This document shows, piece by piece, positions 46,801 to 61,100 of a stretch of DNA of 64,000 bases. The number at the start of each line of letters is the position of its first letter. Within the stretch, counting starts at the first letter, position 1. Location: assembly GCA_950022655.1 (NCBI GenBank), contig OX465579.1:81107193-81171192 (forward strand). The letters run 5' to 3'. The notes beneath the pieces are model-generated. The model was not told where the DNA came from, searched no databases, and saw only the letters and a list, made by a program, of their open reading frames with translations. This DNA is from Alentia gelatinosa (Eukaryota; Annelida; Polychaeta; Phyllodocida; Polynoidae). The position numbers and the translations under genes are program-made.

Positions 46801-49141
46801 GGGACAGATGAAGATTTAGGACCTAAAGCCACTCTACAGTCATGCAAGAATAGCCCTCACCCCCTCCCTCCAACAACCACAATCTACTTTACTGACCAAC
46901 TAGCTACACTCAAGAGCCTGTTTTTTTCTGGCTCACTGCTCTTCTACCACTCTACAATGCATGTACATTTCAAATCTGATGGGACACACCTGACTGTATA
47001 ACATTGGAACTTCCACATCTGAAGGGATAGACCATTCACTATGCTTTAAAAAAAAACAGACCTAGTAAGGAGGTATGAGGTTGGTGGAAGGGTAGGCATA
47101 TGACTCGATCTCAACCCAGTCACTCCATATTAGCACCTCTCCCCCACTCACACACACTCCTTACCTTCATCCACTGACCAGGTCATTGAACCTGTTACTC
47201 AGACCCATATAGGACTTGACTCAGACATTTTTAATGCATTAGGATGAATACACTGATTTTAATAACTTAAATTAGTTTCATTAAGTTATCATGTTAATGA
47301 CACTTGAGAACAACTATCAAATTAATTCTATAGGTTTATTGAAACATTCTCGAAACTTGATTTTGATCAAATACAGATGGCTCAAATACTTAATTTCTTA
47401 TGATATTCTCTTACTTTTATTTCATGAAGTAATTCAGGTATACCGCGCTATTCCATTTTGAATGGAAATAACATTAGCTCCTAGTGTTGTTACTTACACT
47501 GAAAAAGATTTCAGTTCATATTTGGTATCAGAAAACGGTATTGTACTGTATATGCATTCAGTACTGTAAACCATCCAATCTACGGTCAGTCTTCAGTATG
47601 AAACAGTAAATAGGGATACATTAAATACACTTCTAGGATCAGCAAAAAGTCTAAGAAGTGAAGAAAATCCAGAAGTTAGCTTCATGAAAATGTGTAATAG
47701 ATATTTATCTATCTTCTGTAAAGTGTCTGCCATTTAAAACATATTAGTTCTACAGTTTAAATGACATTTTCATATTCAGAGGATTAAACACCACTTTCAT
47801 GGGACATTTCTAAAGCATAAGTAGAATTGACTTTATCCTGCCATATAAAATGAAATCTTGCAAAGATTTCAATCACTACTCTTATGATATAGTCTGCACT
47901 GACAATATCAAAGTCGAAAATTAACTTAAGTAGATGTTGAACACTGCATGAAACTAACTACTTTACATATATGTGCGAACGGCGTATACAGGTATGCTTT
48001 TGCATATACAAGGTCGTCCTATTCCCTGTATACGCCCTATCTATTGGCGTATGTATGTGTCCATGGTGCGGTCATATATACGTCATACAGACGCCTGATT
48101 CTGTTGTATTTATGCCTCTATCGAATAGTTCCGATCTCTGCTACTTGGGGACACCACTGGTAGCATATTTCATTTACCATTAGTCATTAAGTCCTTGGTA
48201 TATGGAAAATCCAATGTTTTATTATCAATTTTGATTATAAAATTGTTCTTAAACTCCATCTATTATCTTTTCATTAAATACATATAATGAACCAAGCGTT
48301 TTTTGGGGTTTTTAAAAACGTTCTTTTTTACCTTTTTAAAGTTTTTCAAAACACCACCCTTCTGAGGTAATACTTTTGATACAGTATATATATAACACAA
48401 GGTTTGGTCAGATATCAACCTACCACCCCAAGTGCCACCACACGTCTGCTGCCGACGCTGCTTTGACACCTGCCGCTTTGACACCCGCCGCTTTGACACC
48501 CGCCCACCCAGAGACAAAACTCAGGTAATGTGTGAAGGCAGAGGACCTCTAGCAACAACCTCCACTCTCACACCACGCCTAAAGTGCTCAAACAACACAC
48601 TGATAATCGCGGCAGCAGCGGGGTCTGGGGGAGGAGGACTTTCTTTTTTATTTTATATCGCGACATATATACGCCCGGCGTACATACACGTGGGGCAGAG
48701 GATATTTCCTCTCGTATACGCCAGGTGTGAAATACAGCCAAGTCGCGTGCGTCTACATAAGGAAACAGCCTTGTATACGCCTCATACGCTGGTGCGGATT
48801 AGACGCGCATAGACATGAAAACAAGTCTATATTCAGCCAATACGTGCGCTGCCGCGATGGCGTAAAGCTCATTTCCGGTCAACTATTTCCGGTAAATCAT
48901 AGGATGATGCAAGCCGGGCAAATCAATGAACAGAAATAAGTAAACCTAAGTAATGTAGAATAAACATCCTTTTTTTCTCCTAAGATTCTTTTGTTCACAA
49001 TAGTCTCCGAATATATCTTTGACTTCGGTCCACAAAATCGTCATCAGTAATTCCCTTAGATACTCTATGTGTTCAATGAATGGTGTATAGAAATAGCAGA
49101 AATGAGTATATACTCCGCATTGATTTCAAAATACTCTCTTC
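46801..49141. other. Intergenic; inverted-repeat-rich, no gene seen
   Basis: GTATACGCC or its complement, with variants, occurs about seven times between 47981 and 48790, and a 15-base unit GCCGCTTTGACACCC is repeated three times at 48456-48504. No coding segment supported. Confidence 0.45.
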
Positions 49142-49147
49142 TTTATT
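49142..49147 (-). promoter_or_regulatory. Candidate polyadenylation signal of the lyase gene
   Basis: AATAAA on the minus strand, 34 bases after the stop codon at 49181-49183, a plausible distance for a short 3' untranslated region. Confidence 0.45.
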
Positions 49148-49180
49148 CAAAAGGTTTATATTTCAAGGTGAAATTGGGAT

Positions 49181-52100
49181 CTAATGTGATCCCCAGTCAA
49201 AGTAGCCGGCGTCAGTCAGGTCCTTCTTGATGGCCTCGACTTGATCATCAGTCACTGGAGACAAGGGAAGCCTCGGAGATCCTACGTTCAGGCCTATAGC
49301 CCTCAGAATAGCCTTTGACCCACCTGGAATACTGAACGCTGAAATAAAATAAAAAAGTATTTATTTTTCATTTGATCATTAACTCATTCACTGACATATT
49401 ATCGGTCACTGAGAACATTTCTGTTAATATCTTTTTGTTGAATTGAATATTGTCTACTATTCAAGTGTTTCATTGACTTGGTTTATCGTCTTTAGAATCC
49501 ATGCAATCATTTTTATTTCCAACATCAATGTCGTTCCTACGTTCATCCCTGCCTATGTCAATTCACCCATCTTTATATTATTACAAAAAAAAACTGTTCA
49601 AGTTCAATCTAGGTGAAGCCTTGATATTACCATAGCTGTTGCCACAATACCGGGACTACTTATGACACGCAGAAGAACAATTATGTAATGGGAATATATA
49701 TGCACCATTAGGAAATGTGATATGTATTCTTATACCAACAAACGCACCCGATATTGACATCTTGCATGTTTGCATTTCATTATATGTGAATTTCCATTTT
49801 TGTCAGTACTAAACGATGTTGAGAGGGCGACATTCATAGACTTCCTAAAGTGTTATGGTCATTCTTTGTGAGGGAATTGACCGGCATCGACCTGTTTGGT
49901 TGCAGTAGCCTTGACACAGTTGATAACAAACAAATGCCAATACAAAAGCATAAATGCTGGAATTCTTCAAACATCATACCCAATAAAATCACATGTACAA
50001 ATAACTCATTGGTTTTGCTCGAGCGTTGGCATTTCCTTGTTTATGATTTTTTCAACTTCCATCCACTACAGTGATGTCATAAAACAGTACCGCCAGTGCC
50101 TGGTACTAAGTTGCATTAGGTAAAGGGATATAGAGTATTTTTGCCTACTGGCGAATCGGTTATAACGATGTTGGAGAGTGTGCTATTGTAAGCACGCATT
50201 TAGCTCATGGCACTGGTTTCATTCATTGTTAGCTATTCGTTCCTGGCTGGAAGGTAGTGTATGTTTACCATGGGTTAAATGGGGACCATAACACGATCTA
50301 ATCACAGTTCCTTGCTAATAGGTAAAGTGAAGCAATTTACAAAGCGGGTAAAAAACTACTTATTGATTTGTAGGTTCCTAACTTGCAGTCACACTAAGAC
50401 ATATGTATTTATATAGAACAACATGACCATGCTGTATACGCTACAAAACAAGATGGGGTATGGACGTTAACATTAATTCCCATCAGGTATATGTACAAGC
50501 ATGGTGGGTTATTCTATATTTATTACATACCAGAATTGGATCATATTTTACCGTTAATTGACATAGAAACATGTCAAAATGAAAGTCTACACATAAACAA
50601 TGTTTCAAGGTATTCCTTATAACAGTGTTCTGCACAGGGTGCAATACAGAATATGTTATAGGGAGCAACAGTGAATAAACGTCAAATGTAGCGCACGGGT
50701 ATATAATAAAGGACAGTGATGCACCCTTAGTTGTCATCCTGTAGATATGATAGAATTAGATATCAGAATACACCAGGGTTATCGAAGTGTTTCCTTTATA
50801 TCTATCAAAATGATTGTTTCCCTCAAATAATGTACATGTATATTTCTCCATATTTCCAGACTTGCACTCAATAAATTTAATTATTTTGTCACTCATTGTG
50901 CTGCGTCTCAGATAATCCAAAATATTACTATTTATGATTCTTCATACATATTGGCAACAATGTATCTCTTCCACTGGTATTTTAGGTAAGACTACATAGA
51001 GTATGTAATTTACTGCCTAGTACTGTAGTTTCAAACCACAGCCTGAAGTGATCCTGTTACAAAGATCATTCATATACAACATAAACAACAGAGGCCCCAG
51101 CACAGGCCCCTGATGGATGTCAAATCAAGCTCCACTAGTTTCAGACCGGATTACATTAGTAGGCCCTCGTTGCCCTTTACTAGATAAACAGTTGTACGTG
51201 CTTTATTAGAATGGTAAATTCACTGTGTTTTTACGGCGTATAGCAACAGACCAGGGATCCGTTCAATAATCCAGTCTCGTACTTGAAGACCCTTTTCTGT
51301 ACCTCATACAAGGGTTATCGTTTAATGACATTAAAGATTTTTCGCTAAAACAGTCTTAGCCGTTCCCAATGTCGTCCATAAGTGTTGAATAAAGTTGACT
51401 CACATCACACGTCCCTGTGTGTCCTTGGCCTACAGAAAAAGGTCTTCATGTACGATCTTAGATTATAAAACGGGCCCTAGGTCATATGACGGAGGATATT
51501 AATACAAACCATGTTTTTCGCGAAGGTTTCCCACTGCAATAGCATGCCACTGCAAAGAACCGAATCGAGATAATTTAACAACAAAGGTAGCTACCACAAA
51601 GAACAAAATAGAGAGGAATTTTAAAAAAACTAAACGAGATTATTGTTATTCCTGGTGGCATATCTTGAAAAATAGGATTCATGGTATACAGCCTTTATGA
51701 TGACCGAAATTATACCATTAAAAACAATCTTACAAATGGACTATCATGGGGCAAACAGTTATCTTCAAGAACTAATATAATTGATTACGTTAAGGAATCA
51801 AGGTCCATCGGCAACTAAATAACTTGAACTTCAAATATGTTGTCACTACGTCACGATAGAAATGTGGGCTAATGTTAACTCTACTGAACCAAGATAATCG
51901 TTTATACATGTTGGTTTTAGGTTCTCTAAAACGTGTTGACCATACCTGTTCTGAGAAAGCTGTCGACATATCACCACTCTCATAGGCAGCTTTCACACGT
52001 TTCAGGATTTTACCGTTGAAAGAGTTCATGATGGGGACATCCAATCCAATCGCCAGTGCCTCCAAAAAGGTCTGGAGAAACAGGCAACGTATGAGAACAT

Positions 52101-55100
52101 GACAATTCGTTCAAATATTTCCAGTTTGATTATACATACAGTAGAACCCAGCCTAACGAACACCCCGCATAAGCGGTAGCACCCCGCGTTAACGGACACC
52201 TTTGTTCGGAACGGTTCCCTCCGCTAGATGTTTATTTTAACCTCGTAAGCGGACACTTTTGACCGGAACGGCCAGTGTCCGCTTGCGCGGGGTTCTACTA
52301 TACTTCATAGTAGTATCATAGCGAAATGTATACATGTAAGTGTCTACACGCAGGTTTATTGTACATGTATAGTGCTTTGCTACTTCGGATAGATTAAATT
52401 CTGGATTGTTTCAAAAGCATCAGAGATCATAGATAAAGTTATATGTTTCAACAGGGGTGAAAGCCGGGATTGAGGAAAATTAGGAAATCTAAAACCCGTA
52501 AAAAGAACTAGGGATTTTATACATTTCTAATTGAACAGAATGGCCATGAATCCCTATATATATAATCTAACTCCTCTTGATTACAATGAGACATGTATAT
52601 GGAAATAAACAGTAAATGCTACTCAAGCTTAGGATTCGGGGTGCTGCGGGTATGAAATATCGGAATTCCGTCATTTTTCGGCAGACTTGCATCCCAGTGG
52701 CTTACTATTTACACCACATGTACCTTACTCCATAGTCAACCTTTACCCTATACATTACTGATCAACCATCGGGATGCTTCCATATTTGGCAGTTATCTCG
52801 GATGGTAATTGCTATGAAAAAAATTATCTATGTTTGTTGACAGTCGGTCGTTGTCGAAGCAGTTCATATACCTAACAGAGATTTAATTGCATAGTTCATT
52901 TAAGAAGAATGTGATGGCTTGTCGATAGCCTGACGCCCGCCGGGTTCAGTGGGATATGGCCGTTTCGGTATGCGGATGTCTCGGCCCCTTCGGCACCTCG
53001 GCCCCCGTTTCGCGGTGTCATATCGGCCCCCCTCGCGGCCGCCTTTCGCGTCCCCTTAGCAGGGTTACTGGAGAACACGACCCGAAACGAACTCGACCCG
53101 TAGTTGTCAGGAGATCTCGACCCGTTTTCGAGAAATCGTTTGGAGAACTCGACCAGTTTCATAAACTTATGGAGATGATATTTTCATATAGAAGGAAAGG
53201 TCTGACTAGTTAGCGATAGGGTTAAGGGTAGGGTTAAGGTTAGGCAAAGGGTTAGGGTTAGAGATGGGGTTAGGGTTTAGGTTTGGGATAGGGTTAGGGC
53301 TGGGTTAGGGATAGGGAAATGGTTAGGGTTAGGGTAATGGTTTTCTGTTTGTGTTCTTCCACAGAGAAAACCAAATTTGAAGTCAAGATAGGCTCAGGGT
53401 TAGGGTTTTTCCATGAAGGTGTGAAAGCTGTGAAAGCGGGGGTGGGGGGCGAGGTGCCGATGGTGCCGAGGTGCCGTAGGGGGGTCGAGGTGCCAAAGGG
53501 GCCGAGACATCCGGGAATCGCCGTGTCTGCTTTTATTTAGGTATAGAATACTGTCGATCCTAATGAATTAAATTCTTGAAATATCGGTTATCAGAGTTAC
53601 TCACAGTATCGGTACCGATAAGGACCTGGAAGCGATCGCCGTGGTCATGGACGATGTTGTGCATGCTGACGAAGCTTGGCGATGTGTGTTTGGTTCCCCG
53701 TAGTGAAGGGATGCGCTCCTTGGCCATATGGAAGAACTCATTTGTGCTGACTAAGATAAATAGATAAATAAATAAGAAGAAAAGAAAAAGAAATAGAGAC
53801 AATGAAAGAGGTCACTGCTTCATGGAAGGCATCAATAAAGAGAGGAACTCTATGTTTCTGGAATAAGAGAAAATTGGGTTAGGTGGGATGAAATGATTGG
53901 TTTCGAGTAGTAACCCCATCCTCATCCCGTTTTTACATTATTTGTACCTAAAAATAATGGAAATATGCCATGTTACTCACTTACAAACATGCCGATTCCT
54001 AGGTATGTTACTTAACTATGAAGTATTGCTTTGTTTGTTGGGTAGTTTAACGTACAATTTGTTCAATTAGACTTGGATAATGCTTCGAGTCATTTAGAGG
54101 CAGAAATACTGCCTCTCTATCCTTTTGATGGAGGCTCAAGACATGACATGGGGATCATAACAAGAGGCGACAAGTTTCTCCCAGATGAGTGGAGCAATGA
54201 TACAATTGGCAATGTATATACCTATGGTGGTGTGTTCTGCGTACTCCGGCTCATACCCATGTTGTATTTATTGCCAACTGGAAGCAACTCCATGATCAGT
54301 CGCATACTGCATCCCTGAGCATTCTACAGTGCGATAAATCGGAGCAGCGCAGTGTGTGTCAGTCAGTGAGTGAACTGGTGGTTATCGACCGATTCCACAT
54401 ATTTCAGCTATTAAAATGGTATTGCATCAATGCCCTACATTAGATACCTTGATATTTGGTTATTCTAGGTACTTCTAGGCGTTACGGGGAGTTTGTAACA
54501 TGCCTCCAAATGCATATTATAAATCGTCCGAAAGCTAAACTGGAAGTCCAACGTGCAGGATGTGCCCATAGCGCAGGCACAAATATATGTTCACTACCTC
54601 TCTACTTTCCTAATCATAGTCTCTGCTATTCGATAAGGGTGCGTATAACAGAAGATACGATTGGAGAGCAGATAGAGGCTACACACTCTCCTATAGTCAT
54701 AGTTTCTGTGGATAGTGGTAAGCTTGAGCGAACCTAACCTCAACTAGGCCAGTAGACAGTGGCACCACCATGTGAGACAGGCGCAACTACAATATATTTA
54801 CATCTGTATGTCGCCCGCAGACATAGGCGAGCGATCTTATTGTTCTTGATTGGTTTCGAATATTCAAGCTAATTAGATTGTATGAGGTGAACGCCCCATG
54901 TTAGATACTTTGATATCTGGTCATTCTGAATGTTTTCCCGTTACGGGGTGTTTGTAAAACATCTTCGAAGTCACAAACCGAGTATGACGTCTACCATTTT
55001 AAAATTTACATTACATAATATGCATTGTACTTGGACATGCGATTGCATATAGATATCAAATTACTATTATTTATTTGAAGTGTGATTGGTTTTTACATAT

Positions 55101-58100
55101 TCGCTAGCCATATAGAAATAGAACCACAAGTAAGCCTCGGTGGTGATGTAAGTTACCAATACCCACATAGAAATCTATATCCTTGGTATAAAATAGTGTT
55201 GAAGAAAGTTACTCATTCGTATACATGCTGTATTTCTAAAAATAGTCACCAGGGGAGCCTGTGAAGCCTAATAAACTGTGGCTTGAAGTTTCTTTGTGTA
55301 ATCACGAGGCTTAGCTGTAGCACTTCTGACACCAAACGCGTTGCTTGAAGTTTAAACTAATTATTAAGGTCACTGCTTATGATGTAATGCCCCTCTAGGT
55401 TCATGAGATAGTAGACATTGGGAGTAAAGACCAATGTACTGTAAATCAGCCGTGAAAGGGGAACACAATAAGATTAACGCAAAGCATTACGTCCTACATA
55501 TCCCACCATGTAATTACTGATGCGAGGGGCAGGTCTTAAATGGCCATAGTTTAATAACCTGTTACTTGAATAAATAAACAGGGCTTTCTCCCACCCCTGG
55601 TTGACATGGCTACCAAATATTTTGATATACCACACAGGTCTACCATTGATACATTCTACATTAGATTGGTGCACTAAGTGTTTTTTCATCAAACATTGAA
55701 TACCATTTGTTTTGTTAATTTATCGACATGACTGTAATGATAACCACAGGCTCAAACCCATGTGATAATCTAGCATCGCGTATACTGTTAAATAGATCAA
55801 TCTCTGAGAACTTGATTGAATCAGCAAAAGTGAATAAACGTGAAATAATTGTATTTGTAGCAACATGGGCTCTAACTCAGAATTCATTGCCCCAAAAAAA
55901 TACTCTAGAGTATAGGCTCATAGGGGCCTGCTCTCAAATTCATTACAAGTCGACTCTTTGGCGTCAGTATAGCCTTGAATAGTGATTTTCAAAATTAATC
56001 TGGCCATTTAATGAACCACAGAGCCTGGGGACCGTTTAATAATCTAGTATGTATACCCTTTTCTGTATGTCATAGAGTACCAGAGACAATGTGGGTTAAC
56101 TTTATTTAACATTTCTGGACGACCTTATGGACGGCTAATACTGTCTTAGTGAACAGATTCGATAATTATTGAACGACAACCCTTGCACAGGGTACAGAAA
56201 AGGGTATTCACGTTCGATCCTGATTATTAAACGGGCCCCAGAGCCTTATGAGTCCAGTGCGCAATGGCAAATATGTGTAACGTTCTGGTAACATGCCGCT
56301 TTCTAAATTCTAAGGCTAAATCCTTGGCCGGACCCTCGGGGGCAAAAGTACCCAATTTGCTATCACCGGTTGCTTGTATGGTAATTACATATAATGATAT
56401 CTAAGGTACTGTATGTGTTCAAATTCCAATAAGTCGAAACTTGGTATAGTGGAAATGGGAATTAGCTGACAATTCACCACAGGTCGAGAGTTGGTTGGTG
56501 ACCACGATTTCGGCTTGGCACCGTGTCTGGATTTGTGTTGGCCATGGTTGCTTTAAGTGATTATCCCCAGACTTGCCTATTCAGAGGTAAAGGCAGTCGT
56601 CACAACGTCCATTGCACCACTAGAAATAGGGTCGAAAGGTTCTGGCCAATTTAACTCTGGAATTTAACTATCTATGCAAGAGTTCAATGGTTGTTTCCTT
56701 GCAATCAGTCGCTAAAAATCATATCGTATTGTTTAGAGGAAAGAATTTATGCCATCTAGTTATATTCCCAAATTCACATTGCCACCACCCATAATGGAGC
56801 TGAATAGGATCCTATTATAGATCTAGAGTTACTCATCGTAAAGTGGAGTGTCCACTGCGACCCCAACGCGTCTGCTGATGCACAATCCGATAGAAATACA
56901 ATTTTCCGTCAGACGCGGTTCCGACCCATTGCTGCGTCAGAAGCCTGCCGACGCAATCGGACATGTCCGATATTTGTCACGATGCAAAGCTATGCCCAAC
57001 CACCCGCACACACACAAGCTCTCAACAACATGTAAATACCCCATATATATGCATCGATACGCTGGTTGTTTCGTGATGTGCGCCGGATCCCTAGTTACCT
57101 TCTCTTTTCTACAGGCGAAAAACGCGTTCCGAAGCGCGCTAAAGAAACATGAATGCTTCCTTTCGACGTGGCTGCAACGCACCTAATATTTCTGCACCGG
57201 CTGTGCGTCGGGACTGGTTTATATTGCGTCTGCGTTAGTGGATGCGGGGCTTTAAGTTTAAAGAGGTTGTACAGTCAGCTACCGATACATTGCAATAAGC
57301 CTTCCGATTTTGGCATCGGAAGCGCATCGTAGAGGTTCCCAGTGAAAAATGTCATCGATTCGGAAAGAAATGTGAAATTGCCGTAATGGATCAGGTTTTC
57401 CCGATGTGGTCTACGATTGACTACGTTAAAAAAGGTTCATCGTTGGGCCCCGAGCATGTTCAAACATAAGGATTGGCGTGCATCGCGAATCTATTAGACA
57501 GAAAAAAGGTGTCTCAAATGAAAAACACCAATTCTAGGCAGGTCTAATGGTGTCAAATTGATAGCATCATATCGGAATCTAAAGAAGATGAGGGGGTGAA
57601 TAATTTACCTAATCGGATTCACGATTCTGAAACAGTTATGGTTTCCGATTTTATTGTTTTAGCATCTGAAAAATGATATGATAATATTTTGTTTATACCT
57701 GTAGAACATTATTCATATCCATGCAATTTTTCCGAAATTATAATATATTTTTATATCAAAATACTGCCTTGCATCGTGAAGATTATCAGGATCATGAGCA
57801 CCTTTGTGACTCTTAAATAAGTGTCCACAATCCACGATGCACTCTGGCTCCCGATGATATCAACATTCCGATTCCTTTCGATGGACTACGATATGGGTAA
57901 TCTGCATCGTAGCCCATCGGGATATATATCTTTCTATCGCAGTATGTGGACAAAGCCGTTTGTGATGAGCTTCCCGACGTGACATTGATTTTGCGTCGGG
58001 AAGTCCGTTCGAAAGAGGCCGCCTTTGCGCTGTGTTTCTTGGCCCTCTACAGTGGCCATATTCTAAGTACCTGGAACTGCCAAATCTCTGGAACTAATCC

Positions 58101-61100
58101 TCTGGTGCCGATTGGAGCCTGGTTCAATCAATATTGGCTTCGCGACTGAGGAGTGACGTTCATAGTGAGAACAACATCTGGGACTTGGGCCCTGTTTCAT
58201 AAGCAGCGGAAGGTCCGTAAATAGTGGTTAGTCCGTTAATAGCGTGAGATCCCGTTGCATAAGCCGATTTCAAATTTCAAATTCAAATGTTTTATCTGGC
58301 TTAAGTCATATCCGTTTTTGTCATATCAAACCAGAAAACTAGATCTAGACAGAAACCTTCACATAAAACAAATATATTTGAGCTTAGTTTTTTCTTCAAT
58401 TGTTTAAACATTTTGTAATCTTTGCCTTTTTATCTAAAAAAATAAACAAACAAAAAACTTTGCCGAGGCCGGGAATCGTACCCGCAATCCCATCGTACTG
58501 GTTCCCCCTGCCCTCTAGCGGTTATGCAGGGAACCAGCCACGTTGAAACACTCTCCGAACATATATCTTGTGGCCCAGTATAAGATAAATGACACAAAAT
58601 ATCTGCTGGGGGAGTGATATTGCCTGAACAACGAACGAATACCCAAAAATATCGAACAAACGAGACTGCTGAATAGCGAGAGGGGTTATGAAACGCAGAA
58701 TTAATAGGTATGTTGTTCGTCTCGCTATCCCAGCCGCTATTTGTAGGGTTTGCTCACTAAAACCTTCCGCTACTTATGAAACAGGGCCCTGAGCCTTGTT
58801 TCAAAAGCAGCGGAAGGTCCGTTAATAGCAGTTCATTCGTTGTTCGTCTCGCTATCCCAGCCGCTATCTTACGGGTTCACTCACTAAAACCTTCCACTAC
58901 TTATGAAACAGGGCCCTGTTTCACTACTTCCGAGACAGTGACAAACTGGAGACATAAACAAGGGCAGCAACAGTGGCAGTAATAGCGCAAGCAGTTTTCT
59001 CCTGTTGCAAAAGCAATGTCACTGTTGCTCACCTTGTTGGTGTCACTGTTCGGCCAGAGACAGTTAAAGTGTCGCAGTGGTGACAGTACAGTACACTGCG
59101 CCGCTCTGGTTCCAGATCGATTGAGCGCTGCAGTGTGATACGGACAGGGGTGCTGCCAAGACAGCCAGATAATGGTTAGCTCAATGTTTTAAATCAAAAC
59201 GCGAATATCAGCGGATCGCAGAATCTTTATATTTTGGAGGGTTATAGTTTATATATTCCCCTAACTTATTCTAAAGTTTCATGTCTTAATCCTTACGGAA
59301 AGTGGGTGAAATCACCCATACAGGTGCTGCCGGACTGCTCCCGATGTATAGCGATGTGAGAGGGTGGACCCTCTCGTGAACAGTGACACAACAGTGGCAG
59401 TAACTGTGACATGTCTTTTGGTTCTGAAACACTACATACCACTGTTCACCCATGTCTTCTGTATGACATCGCAATCTGTGCTGTCACGGGACTATTGAAA
59501 CGCTACCTGCCCTTGTTGTGTCGCGGAGACTAACAAGGGTTGTCTAGTGAAATGGGTGCCTGGGACCTGGGCCCTGTTTCATAAGTAGCGGAAGGTTTTA
59601 GCTAGCAAACACTTAAAATATTGGCTGGAATAGTGAGACGAACAACGTGCTTGTTAATTTTGCGTTTCATAACCCCTCTCGCTATTCAGCAGTCTTGTTT
59701 GTTCGTTATTTTCGGCCATTCGTTCGTTGTTCGGGCAATATCACTCTCCCAGCAGATATTTTGTGATACATTTCTTATACTGGGCCACAAGATCTATGTT
59801 CGGAGAGTGTTTCAGCGCGGCATGCATGCGCACTGTAGGCATCAGAATGAAAACAAACAAGATGGGTGGAGACATCCAACAGAACTGAATACATGTGAAA
59901 TCATAAGTTAGTTAAATAGATTGAACCAAATCTAATATATATAAATAAATATATACATATATAGATACATATATATACACATTATGATAAATTCATATAC
60001 ACATGTATCTATATATATTATATATGTCGAGCAATGCAGGAGGTTCTGCAATAGCCACCTGAGTGATGCAGTGACCACATTTGTTAGTTTGAAATAGAAT
60101 TTCCAGTATTGGAAAAAATAATCATTAGAATATTTTAAAATTTGGCATAAATATATGGGATACAATTAGAATTACTCGCTACAAATATTCTTCAATTTCA
60201 ATTAGATTTAGTGTTCGAAAAAGACATATTTATACTGCTATTTGGGATGTATGAGAGGGTCGACCCTCTCGTACATAGAGGGAGTTTTTTTGCCGAAATA
60301 GCGGACCCATGACCGAGCCGCTGTTTGTTATGCAACGCAACCTACCGCCATTTCCTCCCGCTCACTCGGTAAGCGGACGAGGCCATAAAACTGCTCTCCT
60401 TATGCAACGGGAGCTCACGCTATTAACGAACTAACCACTATTAACGGACCTTCCGCTGCTTTTGAAACAGGCCCTTGTTTCACTAGTCTCGTGACAACCC
60501 TTATTGGTGTCTATGACACAACAAGGGTAGGTCACATTTCAATAGTCCCATGACAACACAGTTCGCGACACTAGAGACAAGACAGGCGTCAACAGTGGTA
60601 GCCCAGTAAACACAAGACGTTAATCTACATGGCTCACAGGTAGATTCCCTACGTAAAAAAACATACAAATGTTAAGGTTTACTTACGTCTGTAGAACGTG
60701 TGGTAATTTTAGGTAATTTTACGTCAATTCACATAATTTATATTAAATTTACGAATTCCTGTTCATGTGCATGAAAGTTTGCCTATGTCCGTATTAAAGT
60801 ACAACGTATGTAGGAAGTGATACAGTGACACAGCGTTGTACTACGTACAACTAGCTCCTGCAGTCATTTATGTAGAGGTCGGGTATTAGTATCTATATAA
60901 ACCGCTAGGAATGGGTGTCCACAGGCCCAAAATGGTAATTTCAGGCCTCCCAGTACCCCGCTTCCTCAATATAGGTTTTTAATAGGTTTTGATTATCAAA
61001 ATATAGGTTTTTACAGGTATTTCAAGTCTAAAAATATAGGCTTTTATAGGTTTTTAGGGTTAACATATTCAGCATGATGGAGTCAAAATATAGTGAATCA

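Noticed and set aside
58459..58545. tRNA-like block on the minus strand (GCGGGTACGATTCCCGGC)
   Set aside because: The T-arm-like part and 3' end look right, but I could not form the D and anticodon arms or a matching acceptor 5' strand. At most it is a tRNA-derived SINE remnant inside a MITE.
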